A stretch of DNA of 56,714 bases from Pseudomonadota bacterium (GTDB lineage Bacteria > Pseudomonadota > Alphaproteobacteria > Rhodospirillales > Magnetospirillaceae): positions 1 to 56,714 of the forward strand of contig JAJXUO010000016.1 in the NCBI GenBank assembly GCA_021782815.1, written 5' to 3'. Position numbers and translations under genes: made by a program. The notes under the pieces were generated by a model. The model did not search any database. It was not told the origin of the DNA and worked only from the letters and a program-made list of their open reading frames with translations. Position 1 is the stretch's first letter, and each line of letters begins with the position of its first letter. This document shows positions 25,140 to 34,000 of this stretch, piece by piece.

Positions 25140-25745
25140 ATGCTTGAGGTGAAGAATCTGCGCCGTTCCGGCGGGAAACCGGTTTCCTTCACCCTGGCGG
25201 CGGGCGAGTGTCTGGCGGTGCGCGGGCCTTCGGGGGCGGGCAAAAGCCTGCTGCTGCGGGCCCTGGCCGATCTCGATCCCCACGAGGGCGAGGTGGTGTG
25301 GAAAGGCCGGGCCCGCTCGGCCATGCCGGCGCCGGCATGGCGGCGGCTGGTGGGCTATCTGCCGGCCGAACCGGGCTGGTGGGGCGATGGGGTGGGCGAG
25401 CATTTCCAAAGCTGGCCAGAGGCGCTGATCGCCCGGCTGGGGCTGCCCGGCGATGCCGCCGCCTGGCCCATCAGCCGTCCCTCCACCGGCGAGCGTTTGC
25501 GCCTGGCCCTGGCCCGCGCCCTGGCCATGGAGCCGGAGGTGCTGATGCTGGATGAGCCGACCTCGGCCCTGGATCAGGCCAGTGTGGCGGTGGTGGAGGC
25601 CCTGGTGGCCGAAAAGCGGGCGCAAGGGCTGGCGGTGCTGTGGGTTACCCACGATCCGGCCCAGGCGGCGCGGGTGGCGCGGCGGCATCTACTGGTGTCG
25701 GCGGACGGCGCCGAACTGGTGGATGCGACGGGGGCGGGGGCATGA
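25140..25745 (+). CDS. ABC transporter ATP-binding protein, FetA/YbbL type
   Basis: Cytoplasmic ATPase of a two-gene ABC exporter. The 201-aa protein has Walker A GPSGAGKS (about 32-39), the Q-loop region near LVGYLPAEPGWW, a modified signature PSTGERLRLALARAL in place of LSGGQ, Walker B VLMLDEPTSALD and the H-loop WVTHDP. Small size and partner match E. coli FetA (YbbL), linked to iron export and oxidative stress resistance; the substrate here is unproven. AGGGGAG precedes the ATG at 25140. A short inverted repeat (25100-25115) lies in its leader. The stop overlaps the permease start by 4 bp. Confidence 0.85.
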   Translation: MLEVKNLRRSGGKPVSFTLAAGECLAVRGPSGAGKSLLLRALADLDPHEGEVVWKGRARSAMPAPAWRRLVGYLPAEPGWWGDGVGEHFQSWPEALIARLGLPGDAAAWPISRPSTGERLRLALARALAMEPEVLMLDEPTSALDQASVAVVEALVAEKRAQGLAVLWVTHDPAQAARVARRHLLVSADGAELVDATGAGA

Positions 25746-26536
25746 GCGGCTATATTCATCTGGGCTATGGCGATCTGGCGCTGTCGGCCCTGCTGGTGCT
25801 GGCCGATGCCGGACTGTCGCTGGCTTTCCAGTTGGGCATGCACCGCCGCCTGCTGTGGTCGGCCTTGCGCATGGTGGTGCAGCTGTTGCTGATGGGGCTG
25901 GTGCTGACCACCCTGTTCACCCTGGTGTCGCCGCTGCTGACCGGGGTGGCGGCGCTGGCCATGGTGGCCTTCGCCGGACGCGAGGTGGCGGCCCGCCAGG
26001 ATCGCCGTCTGAGCGGCTGGTGGAGCTATGGTCTTGGCACCGCCTCCATGCTGCTTGCGGCGGTGCTGGTGACGGTGCTGGCCCTGACCACGGCCCTTAA
26101 ACCCACCCCCTGGTACGATCCGCGCTATGCCCTGCCGCTGTTGGGCATGATCCTCGGCAACACCATGACCGGGGTGTCGTTGGGGCTGAACAGCCTGACC
26201 TCCGGTTTGGCCCAGCGCCGCACCGCCGTCGAGGCGCGGCTGCTGTTGGGGTACGATCGCTACCAGGCGGCGGCGCCGGTGGTGCGTCAGGCCATGCGCC
26301 AGGCCCTGCTGCCCATCGTCAACGTCATGTCGGCCACCGGCGTGGTGTCGATCCCCGGCATGATGACCGGTCAGATCCTGGGCGGCGTCGCACCGGCCGA
26401 GGCGGTGAAATACCAGATCATGATCCTGTTCCTTATCGCCGGCGGCGTGGGGCTGGGGGCTCTGGCCGCGGTGTTCGGCGGCGCCTGGCGCCTGACCGAC
26501 GCCCGCCATCGCCTGCGCCTGGACCGGCTGCGCTGA
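25742..26536 (+). CDS. ABC transporter permease, FetB/YbbM (UPF0014) family
   Basis: Membrane partner of the preceding ATPase. It has 264 aa with about seven membrane helices. Family features are YALPLLGMILGNTMTGVSLGLN (about 131-152), the RTAVEARLLLG coupling segment, and ATGVVSIPGMMTGQILGG near 200. E. coli FetAB is reported to export iron. Translation is coupled to the ATPase gene (ATGA). No separate substrate-binding protein is present, in line with an exporter. Confidence 0.88.
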   Translation: MSGYIHLGYGDLALSALLVLADAGLSLAFQLGMHRRLLWSALRMVVQLLLMGLVLTTLFTLVSPLLTGVAALAMVAFAGREVAARQDRRLSGWWSYGLGTASMLLAAVLVTVLALTTALKPTPWYDPRYALPLLGMILGNTMTGVSLGLNSLTSGLAQRRTAVEARLLLGYDRYQAAAPVVRQAMRQALLPIVNVMSATGVVSIPGMMTGQILGGVAPAEAVKYQIMILFLIAGGVGLGALAAVFGGAWRLTDARHRLRLDRLR

Positions 26537-26617
26537 AATTCCCCATAGCCAAGCCTTGTCCCGATGCATTAAGACAGGCGGCAATCTTATTGTTCCGACC
26601 TTAAAGAGTATGCCGCC

Positions 26618-27103
26618 ATGCCGTCGTTCGATATCGTTTCCAAAACCGAAATGGCCGAGGTGGACAATGCCCTGGCCGGTATCACCCGCGAGGTGGGCAC
26701 CCGTTACGATTTCAAGGGCAGCAAATGCTCGGTGGAGCGGGCCGGGGAAAGCATCACCATCCTGGCCGACGACGACATGAAGCTGAAGCAGATGCACGAG
26801 CTGATGGCCGTCTATTTCACCCGCCGTCAGGTGGATCCCAAGGTGCTGGACTACAAGACGCCGGAAAAGGCCTCGGGGAACACCCTGCGCCAGCAGGTGG
26901 GGGTGAAGCAGGGCATCGACAAGGAACTGGCCAAGAAGCTGGTGAAGGAAATCAAGGACAGCAAGATCAAGGTGCAGGCCTCGATCCAGGGCGATGAACT
27001 GCGGGTAACCGGCAAGAAGCGCGATGATTTGCAGGAATGCATCGCTCTTTTGAAGAAGATGGACGTGGACCGCCCGCTGCAATACATCAATTTCCGCGAC
27101 TGA
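26618..27103 (+). CDS. yajQ: YajQ family nucleotide-binding protein
   Basis: The 161-aa protein matches the YajQ/DUF520 family of two ferredoxin-like domains. It starts MPSFDIVSKTEMAEVDNAL and contains REVGTRYDFKGSKCSVE, YFTRRQVDPKVLDYKTPEKA and LRQQVGVKQGIDKELAKKLV. Members bind nucleotides or tRNA, and a homolog in Xanthomonas binds cyclic di-GMP. The role here is open. The last 17 bp overlap the end of the convergent regulator gene. Confidence 0.93.
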   Translation: MPSFDIVSKTEMAEVDNALAGITREVGTRYDFKGSKCSVERAGESITILADDDMKLKQMHELMAVYFTRRQVDPKVLDYKTPEKASGNTLRQQVGVKQGIDKELAKKLVKEIKDSKIKVQASIQGDELRVTGKKRDDLQECIALLKKMDVDRPLQYINFRD

Positions 27104-28094
27104 TCCCGGGCTCGCCGGTCCGGAAGCGGGCGCGGTAATCGCTGGGGGTGACCCCCAGCCGTTTCAGAAACACCCGGCGCAGGCTTTCCTCGCTGCCGAA
27201 GCCGCAGCGGGCGGCGACGCGTTTGATGGGATGGCCCGCCTCCAGCAGGCGCCGCGCCGCTTCCAGGCGCAGCCGTTCCACGGCGCGGGCCGGGGTGGTG
27301 GCGGTGGCGCGGCCATAGGCCCGCATCAGGCTGCGCTCGCTCATGCCCATGAAGGCCGCCATGGCCGCCACCGACCAGTCCCGCGCCGGATGTTCGGCAA
27401 TGGCGGCATGCAGGGCGTCGAAGCCGCCGCCCTCCAGGCTGAGAGCGGCGCTGAACTGCGATTGTCCGCCCGGCCGTTTCAAAAACACCACCAGCTGCCG
27501 CGCCACCGCCAGGGCCATGGCGCCGCCCAGATCCTCCTCGACGAAGGCCAGCGCCAGATCGATGCCGGCGGTGATGCCCGCCGAGGTCCAGATCGGGCCG
27601 TCGCGCACGAAAATGGGATCGGGATCGAGGCGGACGGCGGGAAAGCGGGCGGCGAAATCCCGGCAGCGGTTCCAGTGGGTCACGGCGCGGCGCTCATCCA
27701 GCAATCCCAGAGTGGCCGGCAGATAGGCGCCGCTGCAGATGGCGGCCAGCCGCCGCGCCGCCGGGGCGCGGCGTTGCAGCCAATCCAGCAGGGCCGGGGT
27801 GCGGCAGGCCTCGAGGACGCCGTCGCCGCCGGGCAGCAGCAAGGTGTCGAGGGGGGCTTCGACGGGCGGCAGCGGCCGGGTGGCCAGGGCCAGACCGGAG
27901 GAGGTGGCGGTCAGCGCCGCCAGTCCTACCAGCGCAAGACTGTAGGCGGGCGGATCTCCCGCCTTGCGCCGCAGATCGTTGGCGGTGGCGAACACCTGCA
28001 TCGGGCCCGCGACATCCAAAAGCTGCATGCGGTCGTAGGCCAGGCATTCGATATGACGCGGCGGCTGTGGCGGGAAATGTGGGGTCTCTGTCAT
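27087..28094 (-). CDS. GlxA family transcriptional regulator (DJ-1-like domain plus AraC HTH)
   Basis: Predicted DNA-binding regulator of 335 aa. Residues about 10-190 form a DJ-1/PfpI-like sensor domain (IECLAYDRMQLLDVAGPMQV, AAICSGAYLPATLGLLD with the elbow Cys). Residues about 220-325 form a double AraC-type helix-turn-helix (MAAFMGMSERSLMRAYGRA, then IKRVAARCGFGSEESLRRVF). I chose ATG 28094; a TTG at 28103 is less likely. It is divergent from a DJ-1/PfpI enzyme gene with 59 bp between starts, so it probably controls that gene and itself. Confidence 0.88.
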   Translation of the reverse strand: MTETPHFPPQPPRHIECLAYDRMQLLDVAGPMQVFATANDLRRKAGDPPAYSLALVGLAALTATSSGLALATRPLPPVEAPLDTLLLPGGDGVLEACRTPALLDWLQRRAPAARRLAAICSGAYLPATLGLLDERRAVTHWNRCRDFAARFPAVRLDPDPIFVRDGPIWTSAGITAGIDLALAFVEEDLGGAMALAVARQLVVFLKRPGGQSQFSAALSLEGGGFDALHAAIAEHPARDWSVAAMAAFMGMSERSLMRAYGRATATTPARAVERLRLEAARRLLEAGHPIKRVAARCGFGSEESLRRVFLKRLGVTPSDYRARFRTGEPGISRGN

Positions 28095-28153
28095 TTCCGC
28101 CAAAGCATGCCGGGTTAGTCTGGGGGCGTCAACACATCTCCAGGAGGCCCGCC

Positions 28154-28816
28154 ATGTCCCTTTCCATCGGATTTCTGGTTTTTCCCGCCGTGCAGCAGCT
28201 GGATCTGACCGCGCCCTACGAGGTTTTCGCCTCGTTGCCGGGGGCCTCGACCCATCTGATCTGGAAGGAGGTGGCGCCGCTGACGGCCTCCACCGGCCTG
28301 CGCCTGTTTCCCACCGTCGATTTCGCCGGCTGTCCGCCTCTCGATATTCTGCTGGTGCCGGGGGGCGCGGGGGTGAACGCCCTGCTTATCGACGAGGCGG
28401 TGCTGGACTTTTTGCGGGAGAAGGCCGCCGCCGCCCGTTTCGTCGCCTCGGTCTGCACCGGGGCCCTGCTGCTGGGGGCGGCGGGGCTGTTGCGCGGACG
28501 GCGGGCGGCTACGCACTGGAACGCCCGCGATTTCCTGCCTGTTTTCGGTGCCCAGCCGGTGGCCGAACGGGTGGTGCGCGACGGCGCGCTGTTTTCGGCG
28601 GGCGGGGTGACGGCGGGGATCGATCTGGCCCTGGCCCTGGTGGCGGAGGTGGCGGGGCGCCCGGCCGCCGAGGTGCTGCAGCTCAGCCTGGAATACGCCC
28701 CGGCGCCGCCTTTCGACGCCGGTTTGCCGGAACGGGCCTCTCCGGCGGTTCTGGCCGAGGCCCGCGCCCGGCTGGCATCCTCCCGCGCCGAACGGGAAAA
28801 GCTTCTTGGCCTCTGA
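28154..28816 (+). CDS. DJ-1/PfpI family protein, isonitrile hydratase-like
   Basis: A 220-aa enzyme-like protein of the DJ-1/PfpI superfamily. The nucleophile elbow is VASVCTGALLLGAAGLL with the Cys near residue 101. Other features are LDLTAPYEVFASLPG at the N-terminus, LLVPGGAGVNALL, ATHWNARDFLPVFG and SAGGVTAGIDLALALVAE. This pattern is close to Pseudomonas isonitrile hydratase (InhA), which converts isonitriles to N-substituted formamides; activity here is inferred. AGGAGG precedes the ATG. It is divergent from the GlxA-type regulator, a common pairing. Confidence 0.8.
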   Translation: MSLSIGFLVFPAVQQLDLTAPYEVFASLPGASTHLIWKEVAPLTASTGLRLFPTVDFAGCPPLDILLVPGGAGVNALLIDEAVLDFLREKAAAARFVASVCTGALLLGAAGLLRGRRAATHWNARDFLPVFGAQPVAERVVRDGALFSAGGVTAGIDLALALVAEVAGRPAAEVLQLSLEYAPAPPFDAGLPERASPAVLAEARARLASSRAEREKLLGL

Positions 28817-28828
28817 AGCCCAGACAGC

Positions 28829-28854
28829 AAAAAGGCGGCCTGAGGCCGCCTTTT
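28829..28854. terminator. Bidirectional terminator between the PfpI gene and tRNA-His
   Basis: A perfect 11-bp stem (28830-28840 with 28844-28854) with a TGA loop. It has an A run on one side and a T run on the other, so it can serve both converging transcripts. Confidence 0.88.
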
Positions 28855-28870
28855 GAACCCGGAGGGGGAG

Positions 28871-28948
28871 TGGGGCGAGTGATCGGATTCGAACCGACGA
28901 CATCCAGGACCACAACCTGGCGCTCTAACCAACTGAGCTACACCCGCC
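28871..28948 (-). tRNA. tRNA-His (anticodon GTG)
   Basis: Full cloverleaf on the minus strand. The acceptor stem pairs 28941-28947 with 28875-28881 (one G-T wobble). The D arm contains AGCTCAGTTGGTTAGAGC, the anticodon stem CCAGG/CCTGG encloses TTGTGGT (anticodon GTG), and the T arm has GGTTCGAATCC. The extra G at 28948 faces the discriminator C at 28874, the G-1:C73 hallmark of histidine tRNAs. CCA is encoded (28871-28873). Confidence 0.97.
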
Positions 28949-28998
28949 ACTGGTTCCCATCTGGGAGGCCCGGTTTCTATCGCACTGGCAGGGATGCG

Positions 28999-30165
28999 TC
29001 AAGAGCTTGTTTCACGAAAATGGAGTTTAAGCCGCAGGGCCGCCACGTCAAGAATATCCAGGGTCTTGGCGAAGCAGAAACGCGCCAGGTGGCGTTCGCC
29101 GCCATGGGGGTAAAAGGCGCTCAAGGGCACGGCCGCCACCCCCGCCTGTTCGGTAATGTGGCGGCAGAAGGTCTCGTCGTCGCTAAAGCCCAGGGGACGG
29201 ATGTCGGCGGTGAGAAAATAGCTGCCCCGGCACGGCAGTACGGCCAGCCCCGCCGCCTCCAGTCCGGCCTTCAAATGGTCGCGGCGCTCCTCCAGATCGC
29301 GGCGCAGGCCCAGGAAATAACCGTCGTCCCAGCCCAGTCCGGTGGCCACCGCCCCTTGCAGGGCGGGCGCGGTGGCGAAGGTCAGGTACTGATGGGCCCG
29401 CGCCGCGGCCGTCAGCAACGGCGGCGCGGCGGTGACATAGCCCACCTTCCAGCCGGTGACGGAAAAGCTTTTGCCGGCCGAGCCCACTCTTAAACAGCGT
29501 TCGCGCAGGCCGGGCAGGGTGATGAGCGGAATATGGCGGGCCTGGTCGTAAACCTGATGCTCGTAGACCTCGTCGCACAGGCAATAGGCGTCGTGCCGTT
29601 GCAGAAGCCCGGCGATCACCGCCAGTTCGTCGGCCTCGAACACCTTTCCGGTGGGGTTCATGGGGCTGTTCAGAATCAGAAGCTTGGTGCGCGGGCCGAA
29701 GGCGGCGGCCAGGGCCTGGCGCGGCAGGCGCCAGTCGGGCGGTTCCAGACGCACCAGACGCGGCACGGCGCCGGCCCGGCGCAGGATCGGCATATAGGAA
29801 TCATAACAGGGTTCCAGCAGCACCACCTCGTCGCCCGGTTCGATCAGGCCGAACAGGCAGGCGGCCAGGGCCTCGGTGGCGCCCGAGGTCACCATCACCT
29901 CGGTCTCGGCCTCCACCTCAAGGCCGTAGAAGCGCTGGGCGTGCCGGGCCACGGCGTGACGCAGTTCGGGCAGGCCCAGCATGGGGGCATATTGCTGCGG
30001 ACCATCGTTCATCAGCCGTGCAGCCTCGGTCAGCAGGGCGTCGGGTTCCAGGCCCTCGGGAAAGCCCTGGCCGAGATTGATGGCACCGTGCTGGCGGGCC
30101 AGCCGGCTCATGATCTCGAAGATGGTGGTGCCGTATTCGGCCAGGGTGCTGTTGCCGCTTTTCAA
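28999..30165 (-). CDS. Class I/II pyridoxal phosphate-dependent aminotransferase
   Basis: A 388-aa fold-type I aminotransferase. Motifs are INLGQGFPEGLEPD near the N-terminus, VTSGATEALAACLFGL, LNSPMNPTGKVF, CDEVYEHQVYD and the PLP lysine in SAGKSFSVTGWKVGY. The pattern is close to YbdL and kynurenine/methionine aminotransferases acting on bulky amino acids; the substrate is not decided. I chose the TTG at 30165 (MKSGNSTLAEYG) because GAGG lies seven bases upstream and conservation starts right after; the longer frame upstream is not conserved. It is divergent from glnB across 261 bp. Confidence 0.87.
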   Translation of the reverse strand: MKSGNSTLAEYGTTIFEIMSRLARQHGAINLGQGFPEGLEPDALLTEAARLMNDGPQQYAPMLGLPELRHAVARHAQRFYGLEVEAETEVMVTSGATEALAACLFGLIEPGDEVVLLEPCYDSYMPILRRAGAVPRLVRLEPPDWRLPRQALAAAFGPRTKLLILNSPMNPTGKVFEADELAVIAGLLQRHDAYCLCDEVYEHQVYDQARHIPLITLPGLRERCLRVGSAGKSFSVTGWKVGYVTAAPPLLTAAARAHQYLTFATAPALQGAVATGLGWDDGYFLGLRRDLEERRDHLKAGLEAAGLAVLPCRGSYFLTADIRPLGFSDDETFCRHITEQAGVAAVPLSAFYPHGGERHLARFCFAKTLDILDVAALRLKLHFRETSS

Positions 30166-30354
30166 GGAAAAACCTCGCGGGGAAGAACGCGTTCGCGATT
30201 TTCCCTTGGATTTCCTGGGGATGCAATCCCTTCGCGGAAAGCCGGTGCCGGATTTGCTGAAAAAATAGGCCGAAAAAGATGAAAAAGCAGGCAGAAATTC
30301 CCAAAACCTAAAGGAAAAACATCGCATTAAAGGCGTTTTTCACCGTAGCCCAAC

Positions 30355-30370
30355 TGGCATGATGCGTGCT
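30355..30370 (+). promoter_or_regulatory. Sigma-54 (RpoN) promoter of glnB
   Basis: TGGCATG-ATGC-GTGCT fits the -24/-12 consensus TGGCACG-N4-TTGCW. The invariant GG (30356-30357) and GC (30368-30369) are ten bases apart, as required. The predicted start is near 30381, about 46 bases before glnB. NtrC-dependent control of glnBA by nitrogen status is known in related alphaproteobacteria. I could not place convincing NtrC sites. Confidence 0.75.
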
Positions 30371-30372
30371 AA

Positions 30373-30765
<393 letters not shown>

Positions 30766-30859
30766 TCGTGATGCCGGCAGACCCGCAGGGGGGGACTAGC
30801 GCCGGCACCCTAGTTCTTAAAAGCTTTTTTCTTTCCAACCTCAAATCGGGAAAATGACT

Positions 30860-32269
30860 ATGTCCGATGTGAAGAAAGTCCTTGAGATGATTAAGGAAAA
30901 CGACGTCAAGTACGTCGATTTCCGTTTCACCGACCCCAAGGGCAAGTGGCAGCACACCGCCCAGCACGTCAGCACCGTTGACGAAGACCTGCTGACCGAC
31001 GGCATCTATTTCGACGGTTCTTCGATCGCCGGCTGGAAGAGCATCAACGAGTCCGACATGATCCTGAAGCCGGATCTGTCCACCGCCGTGATCGATCCGT
31101 TCGCCGCGCAGACCCAGATGATCATCTTCTGCGACATCGTCGAGCCCGCCACCGGCCAGCTCTATGACCGCGATCCCCGTTCGGTGGCCAAGCGCGCCGA
31201 ACAGTACCTGATCGGTACCGGCATCGGCGACACCGCCTTCTTCGGTCCCGAAGCCGAATTCTTCATTTTCGACGACGTCCGCTTCGACGTTCAGCAGAAC
31301 CACGTGTTCTTCAAGCTCGACGCCGAAGATGGCGCCTGGGCCACCGGCAAGGAATTCCCGGAAGGCAACCACGGCCATCGTCCCGCCACCAAGGGCGGCT
31401 ATTTCCCGGTGCCGCCGGTGGACTCGGGCGTGGACATCCGCGCCGAGATGCTGACCGTGATGGGCGACATGGGCCTGCCGATCGAAAAGCACCACCACGA
31501 AGTGGCCCCCTCGCAGCACGAGCTGGGCTGCAAGTTCGGCACCCTGGTGCAGTCGGCCGACTTCATGCAGATCTACAAGTACTGCGTGCACAACGTGGCC
31601 CACAGCTACGGTAAGACCGCCACCTTCATGCCGAAGCCGATGTTCGGCGACAACGGCTCGGGCATGCATGTGCACCAGTCGATCTGGAGCAAGGGCAAGC
31701 CCACGTTCGCCGGTTCGGGCTATGCCGACCTGTCGGAAACCGCCCTTTACTACATCGGCGGCATCATCAAGCATGCCAAGGCCCTGAACGCCTTCACCAA
31801 CCCGCTGACCAACAGCTACAAGCGTCTGGTGCCCGGCTTCGAAGCCCCGGTGCTGCTGGCCTACTCGGCCCGCAACCGTTCGGCCTCCTGCCGTATCCCC
31901 CAGGCCTCGAGCCCCAAGGCCAAGCGCGTCGAGATCCGCTTCCCGGATCCGGGTGCCAACCCCTACCTGGCCTTCGCCGCCATGCTGATGGCCGGCCTGG
32001 ACGGCATCCAGAACAAGATCCACCCCGGCGACGCCATGGACAAGAACCTCTACGACCTGCCCCCCGAGGAGCTGGCCCAGGTTCCGACCGTGTGCGGTTC
32101 TCTGCGTGAAGCCCTGGAAGCCCTGAAGAAGGATCACGAGTTCCTGCTGAAGGGCGACGTGTTCTCGAAGGACTTCATCGAGAGCTATTCCGAACTGAAG
32201 TGGGAAGAAGTGTACAAGTTCGAACACACTCCCCATCCGGTGGAATACGCCATGTACTACTCCGTCTAA
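30860..32269 (+). CDS. glnA: Glutamine synthetase type I
   Basis: Makes glutamine from glutamate, ammonia and ATP. Starting at ATG 30860 gives 469 aa, the classical GSI length; an ATG two codons earlier (30854) is too close to the GGG ribosome site. Motifs are [48 protein letters not shown]-like metal and substrate residues (here [18 protein letters not shown]), [10 protein letters not shown] and NRSASCRIP. The adenylylation Tyr is in [10 protein letters not shown] near residue 397, so activity is probably controlled by GlnE through GlnB. A strong terminator follows. Confidence 0.98.
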   Translation: MSDVKKVLEMIKENDVKYVDFRFTDPKGKWQHTAQHVSTVDEDLLTDGIYFDGSSIAGWKSINESDMILKPDLSTAVIDPFAAQTQMIIFCDIVEPATGQLYDRDPRSVAKRAEQYLIGTGIGDTAFFGPEAEFFIFDDVRFDVQQNHVFFKLDAEDGAWATGKEFPEGNHGHRPATKGGYFPVPPVDSGVDIRAEMLTVMGDMGLPIEKHHHEVAPSQHELGCKFGTLVQSADFMQIYKYCVHNVAHSYGKTATFMPKPMFGDNGSGMHVHQSIWSKGKPTFAGSGYADLSETALYYIGGIIKHAKALNAFTNPLTNSYKRLVPGFEAPVLLAYSARNRSASCRIPQASSPKAKRVEIRFPDPGANPYLAFAAMLMAGLDGIQNKIHPGDAMDKNLYDLPPEELAQVPTVCGSLREALEALKKDHEFLLKGDVFSKDFIESYSELKWEEVYKFEHTPHPVEYAMYYSV

Positions 32270-32289
32270 GCGGAGCGGTTTCGGGAAAG

Positions 32290-32319
32290 GCCCCGCCGGG
32301 AAACCGGCGGGGCTTTTTT
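32290..32319 (+). terminator. Rho-independent terminator of glnA
   Basis: A 10-bp GC stem (32290-32299 with 32304-32313) with a GAAA tetraloop and six T bases. It is a textbook intrinsic terminator. Confidence 0.95.
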
Positions 32320-32343
32320 CATATTAGCTTGTTTCTTACAAAT

Positions 32344-32358
32344 GTTCCCTATATGTTC
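32344..32358 (+). promoter_or_regulatory. LexA box (SOS operator) upstream of dinB
   Basis: GTTCCCTATATGTTC is an exact GTTC-N7-GTTC direct repeat, the alphaproteobacterial LexA operator. It overlaps TATATG, a possible -10, and lies 66 bases before the dinB start. This predicts DNA-damage induction of dinB. Confidence 0.8.
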
Positions 32359-32359
32359 C

Positions 32360-32401
32360 TGTATCCAGTTGCGATGAGCTTGGCTCATCGCGATGCCGGT
32401 G
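32360..32401 (+). repeat. Dispersed repeat family I, partial copy
   Basis: The hairpin 32371-32379 with 32383-32391 and its flanks (TATCCAGT before, GATGCCGGT after) match the left part of the copy at 56588-56626, with a few differences. Only this first hairpin remains. It sits in the dinB leader between the LexA box and the start codon, so it would be in the mRNA. Confidence 0.65.
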
Positions 32402-32423
32402 TGGAGCAAGCGGGAGGCATGAC

Positions 32424-33503
32424 GTGCCGGAGCGGCGCAAGATCATCCATATCGACATGGATGCCTTTTATGCCGCGGTGGAGCAGCGCGACAATGCGGA
32501 TTTGCGCGGCAAGCCCATCGCCGTGGGCTGGAGCGGGCCGCGCAGCGTGGTGGCGACGGCCAGTTACGAGGCGCGGCGCTTCGGGGTGCATTCGGCTTTA
32601 CCCTCGGTCACGGCGGCGCGCAAATGCCCCGAGCTGATCTTCGTGCCGCCGCGCTTCGAGGTTTATCGCGCCGTGTCGCGGCAGTTGCGGCAGATCTTCG
32701 CCGCCTATACCCCGTTGATCGAACCCCTGTCGCTGGACGAGGCCTATCTCGACGTTTCGGAGGATCTTCGCGGCCTGGGCTCGGCCACCCGCACCGCCGA
32801 GGCCATTCGCGCCGAAATCCGCCGCGAAACCGGGCTGACCGCCTCGGCCGGGGTGTCCTACAACAAATTTCTCGCCAAGCTGGCCTCGGATGCCCGCAAG
32901 CCCGACGGTCTGTTCGTCATCACCCCGGCCATGGGGCCGGAGCTGGTGGCGGACCTGCCGGTGGGCAAGGTGCATGGCATCGGCCCGGCCACCACGGCGC
33001 GCCTGAACCGCTTGGGGATCCATACCGGCGGCGATTTGCGGGCGGCGCCCCTGGCATTGCTGGTACGGGAATTCGGCAAGGCCGGGCAGTTTTATCATCA
33101 GATCGCGCAAGGGATCGACGAACGGCCGGTACAGCCCGACCGCGCCCGCAAATCCATCGGCGCCGAAAACACCTTCGCCGCCGATCTTTACAGCCAGGAT
33201 GCGGCGCTCCAGGCCCTGCAGCCGATCCTGGCCAAGCTGTGGCGCCATTGCCAGGGCGGCGGCGTTTCTGGCCGCACCCTGACCCTGAAGGTGAAATATG
33301 CCGATTTCCAGCAGATCACCCGCAGCCATACCGCGCCGCGCCCCTTGGCCTCGGCGGGGGAGATGGAGCAGGTGATGGGGCTGCTGCTGGCGCCGCTGTT
33401 TCCCTCGGCCAAAGGCATCCGCCTGCTCGGTCTGACCTTGTCGTCGCTGGACGGGGAGGGGGACGAGGCCGGGCCGGGCGGACAGCTGGAACTGGCGTTA
33501 TGA
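32424..33503 (+). CDS. dinB: DNA polymerase IV (Y family)
   Basis: Error-prone translesion polymerase. It has 359 aa. The catalytic carboxylates are visible in HIDMDAFYAAVEQ (Asp near 10) and SLDEAYLDVSE (Asp/Glu near 105). Fingers and palm are followed by the helix-hairpin-helix region VHGIGPATTARLNRLGI and the little-finger domain from about 235. No C-terminal beta-clamp motif is obvious beyond the final LELAL, which could serve. It uses a GTG start at 32424 behind GGGAGG. Control by LexA is indicated by the box at 32344. Confidence 0.93.
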   Translation: MPERRKIIHIDMDAFYAAVEQRDNADLRGKPIAVGWSGPRSVVATASYEARRFGVHSALPSVTAARKCPELIFVPPRFEVYRAVSRQLRQIFAAYTPLIEPLSLDEAYLDVSEDLRGLGSATRTAEAIRAEIRRETGLTASAGVSYNKFLAKLASDARKPDGLFVITPAMGPELVADLPVGKVHGIGPATTARLNRLGIHTGGDLRAAPLALLVREFGKAGQFYHQIAQGIDERPVQPDRARKSIGAENTFAADLYSQDAALQALQPILAKLWRHCQGGGVSGRTLTLKVKYADFQQITRSHTAPRPLASAGEMEQVMGLLLAPLFPSAKGIRLLGLTLSSLDGEGDEAGPGGQLELAL

Positions 33504-33505
33504 CG

Positions 33506-34000
33506 TCATGACAGGATGGCTGCCAGAAGATCCAGGGCCTCCAGGGCCGCCTGCAGGCGCACGGCGTCGCGGTCGCCGCTGAACAGGCGGTGGCGGTGCA
33601 GGGTGGGGCCATTCCGCCGGCAGGCGGCGAAATGCACCGTGCCCACCGGTTTTTCCCGACTGCCGCCGCCCGGCCCGGCGATGCCGGTGATGGAAACGGC
33701 GGCATCGGCGCGGGCATGGGCCAGGGCGCCTTCGGCCATGGCCCGGGCCACCGCCTCGGAAACGGCGCCGTGTGCCGCGATCAGGGCGGCGGGCACCCCC
33801 AGAAGCTCGGTCTTGGCCTCGTTGGAATAGGTGACGAAGCCCCGTTCCATGCTGTCCGACGCGCCGGGAACGGCGGTCAGCGCCGCCGCCACCAGGCCGC
33901 CGGTACAGGATTCCGCCGTGGCCACCCGCAGCCCGGCGCAGGCGGCGGCGGCCAGAACCGCGCAGGCCCCCTCTTCCAGGGCGGCGGGCAGCAGGCTCAT
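33506..34000 (-). CDS. pncC: Nicotinamide-nucleotide amidase (CinA C-terminal domain)
   Basis: Deamidates NMN to NaMN in pyridine nucleotide recycling. The 164-aa protein is the stand-alone CinA C-terminal domain: [19 protein letters not shown] (catalytic Ser region), [35 protein letters not shown] and [20 protein letters not shown]. The N-terminal MoCF domain of full CinA is absent, which is common. I set the start at ATG 34000, coupled to pgpA by a 4-bp overlap. Its stop and that of convergent dinB lie within the palindrome TGACGTCA, two bases apart. Confidence 0.92.
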   Translation of the reverse strand: MSLLPAALEEGACAVLAAAACAGLRVATAESCTGGLVAAALTAVPGASDSMERGFVTYSNEAKTELLGVPAALIAAHGAVSEAVARAMAEGALAHARADAAVSITGIAGPGGGSREKPVGTVHFAACRRNGPTLHRHRLFSGDRDAVRLQAALEALDLLAAILS

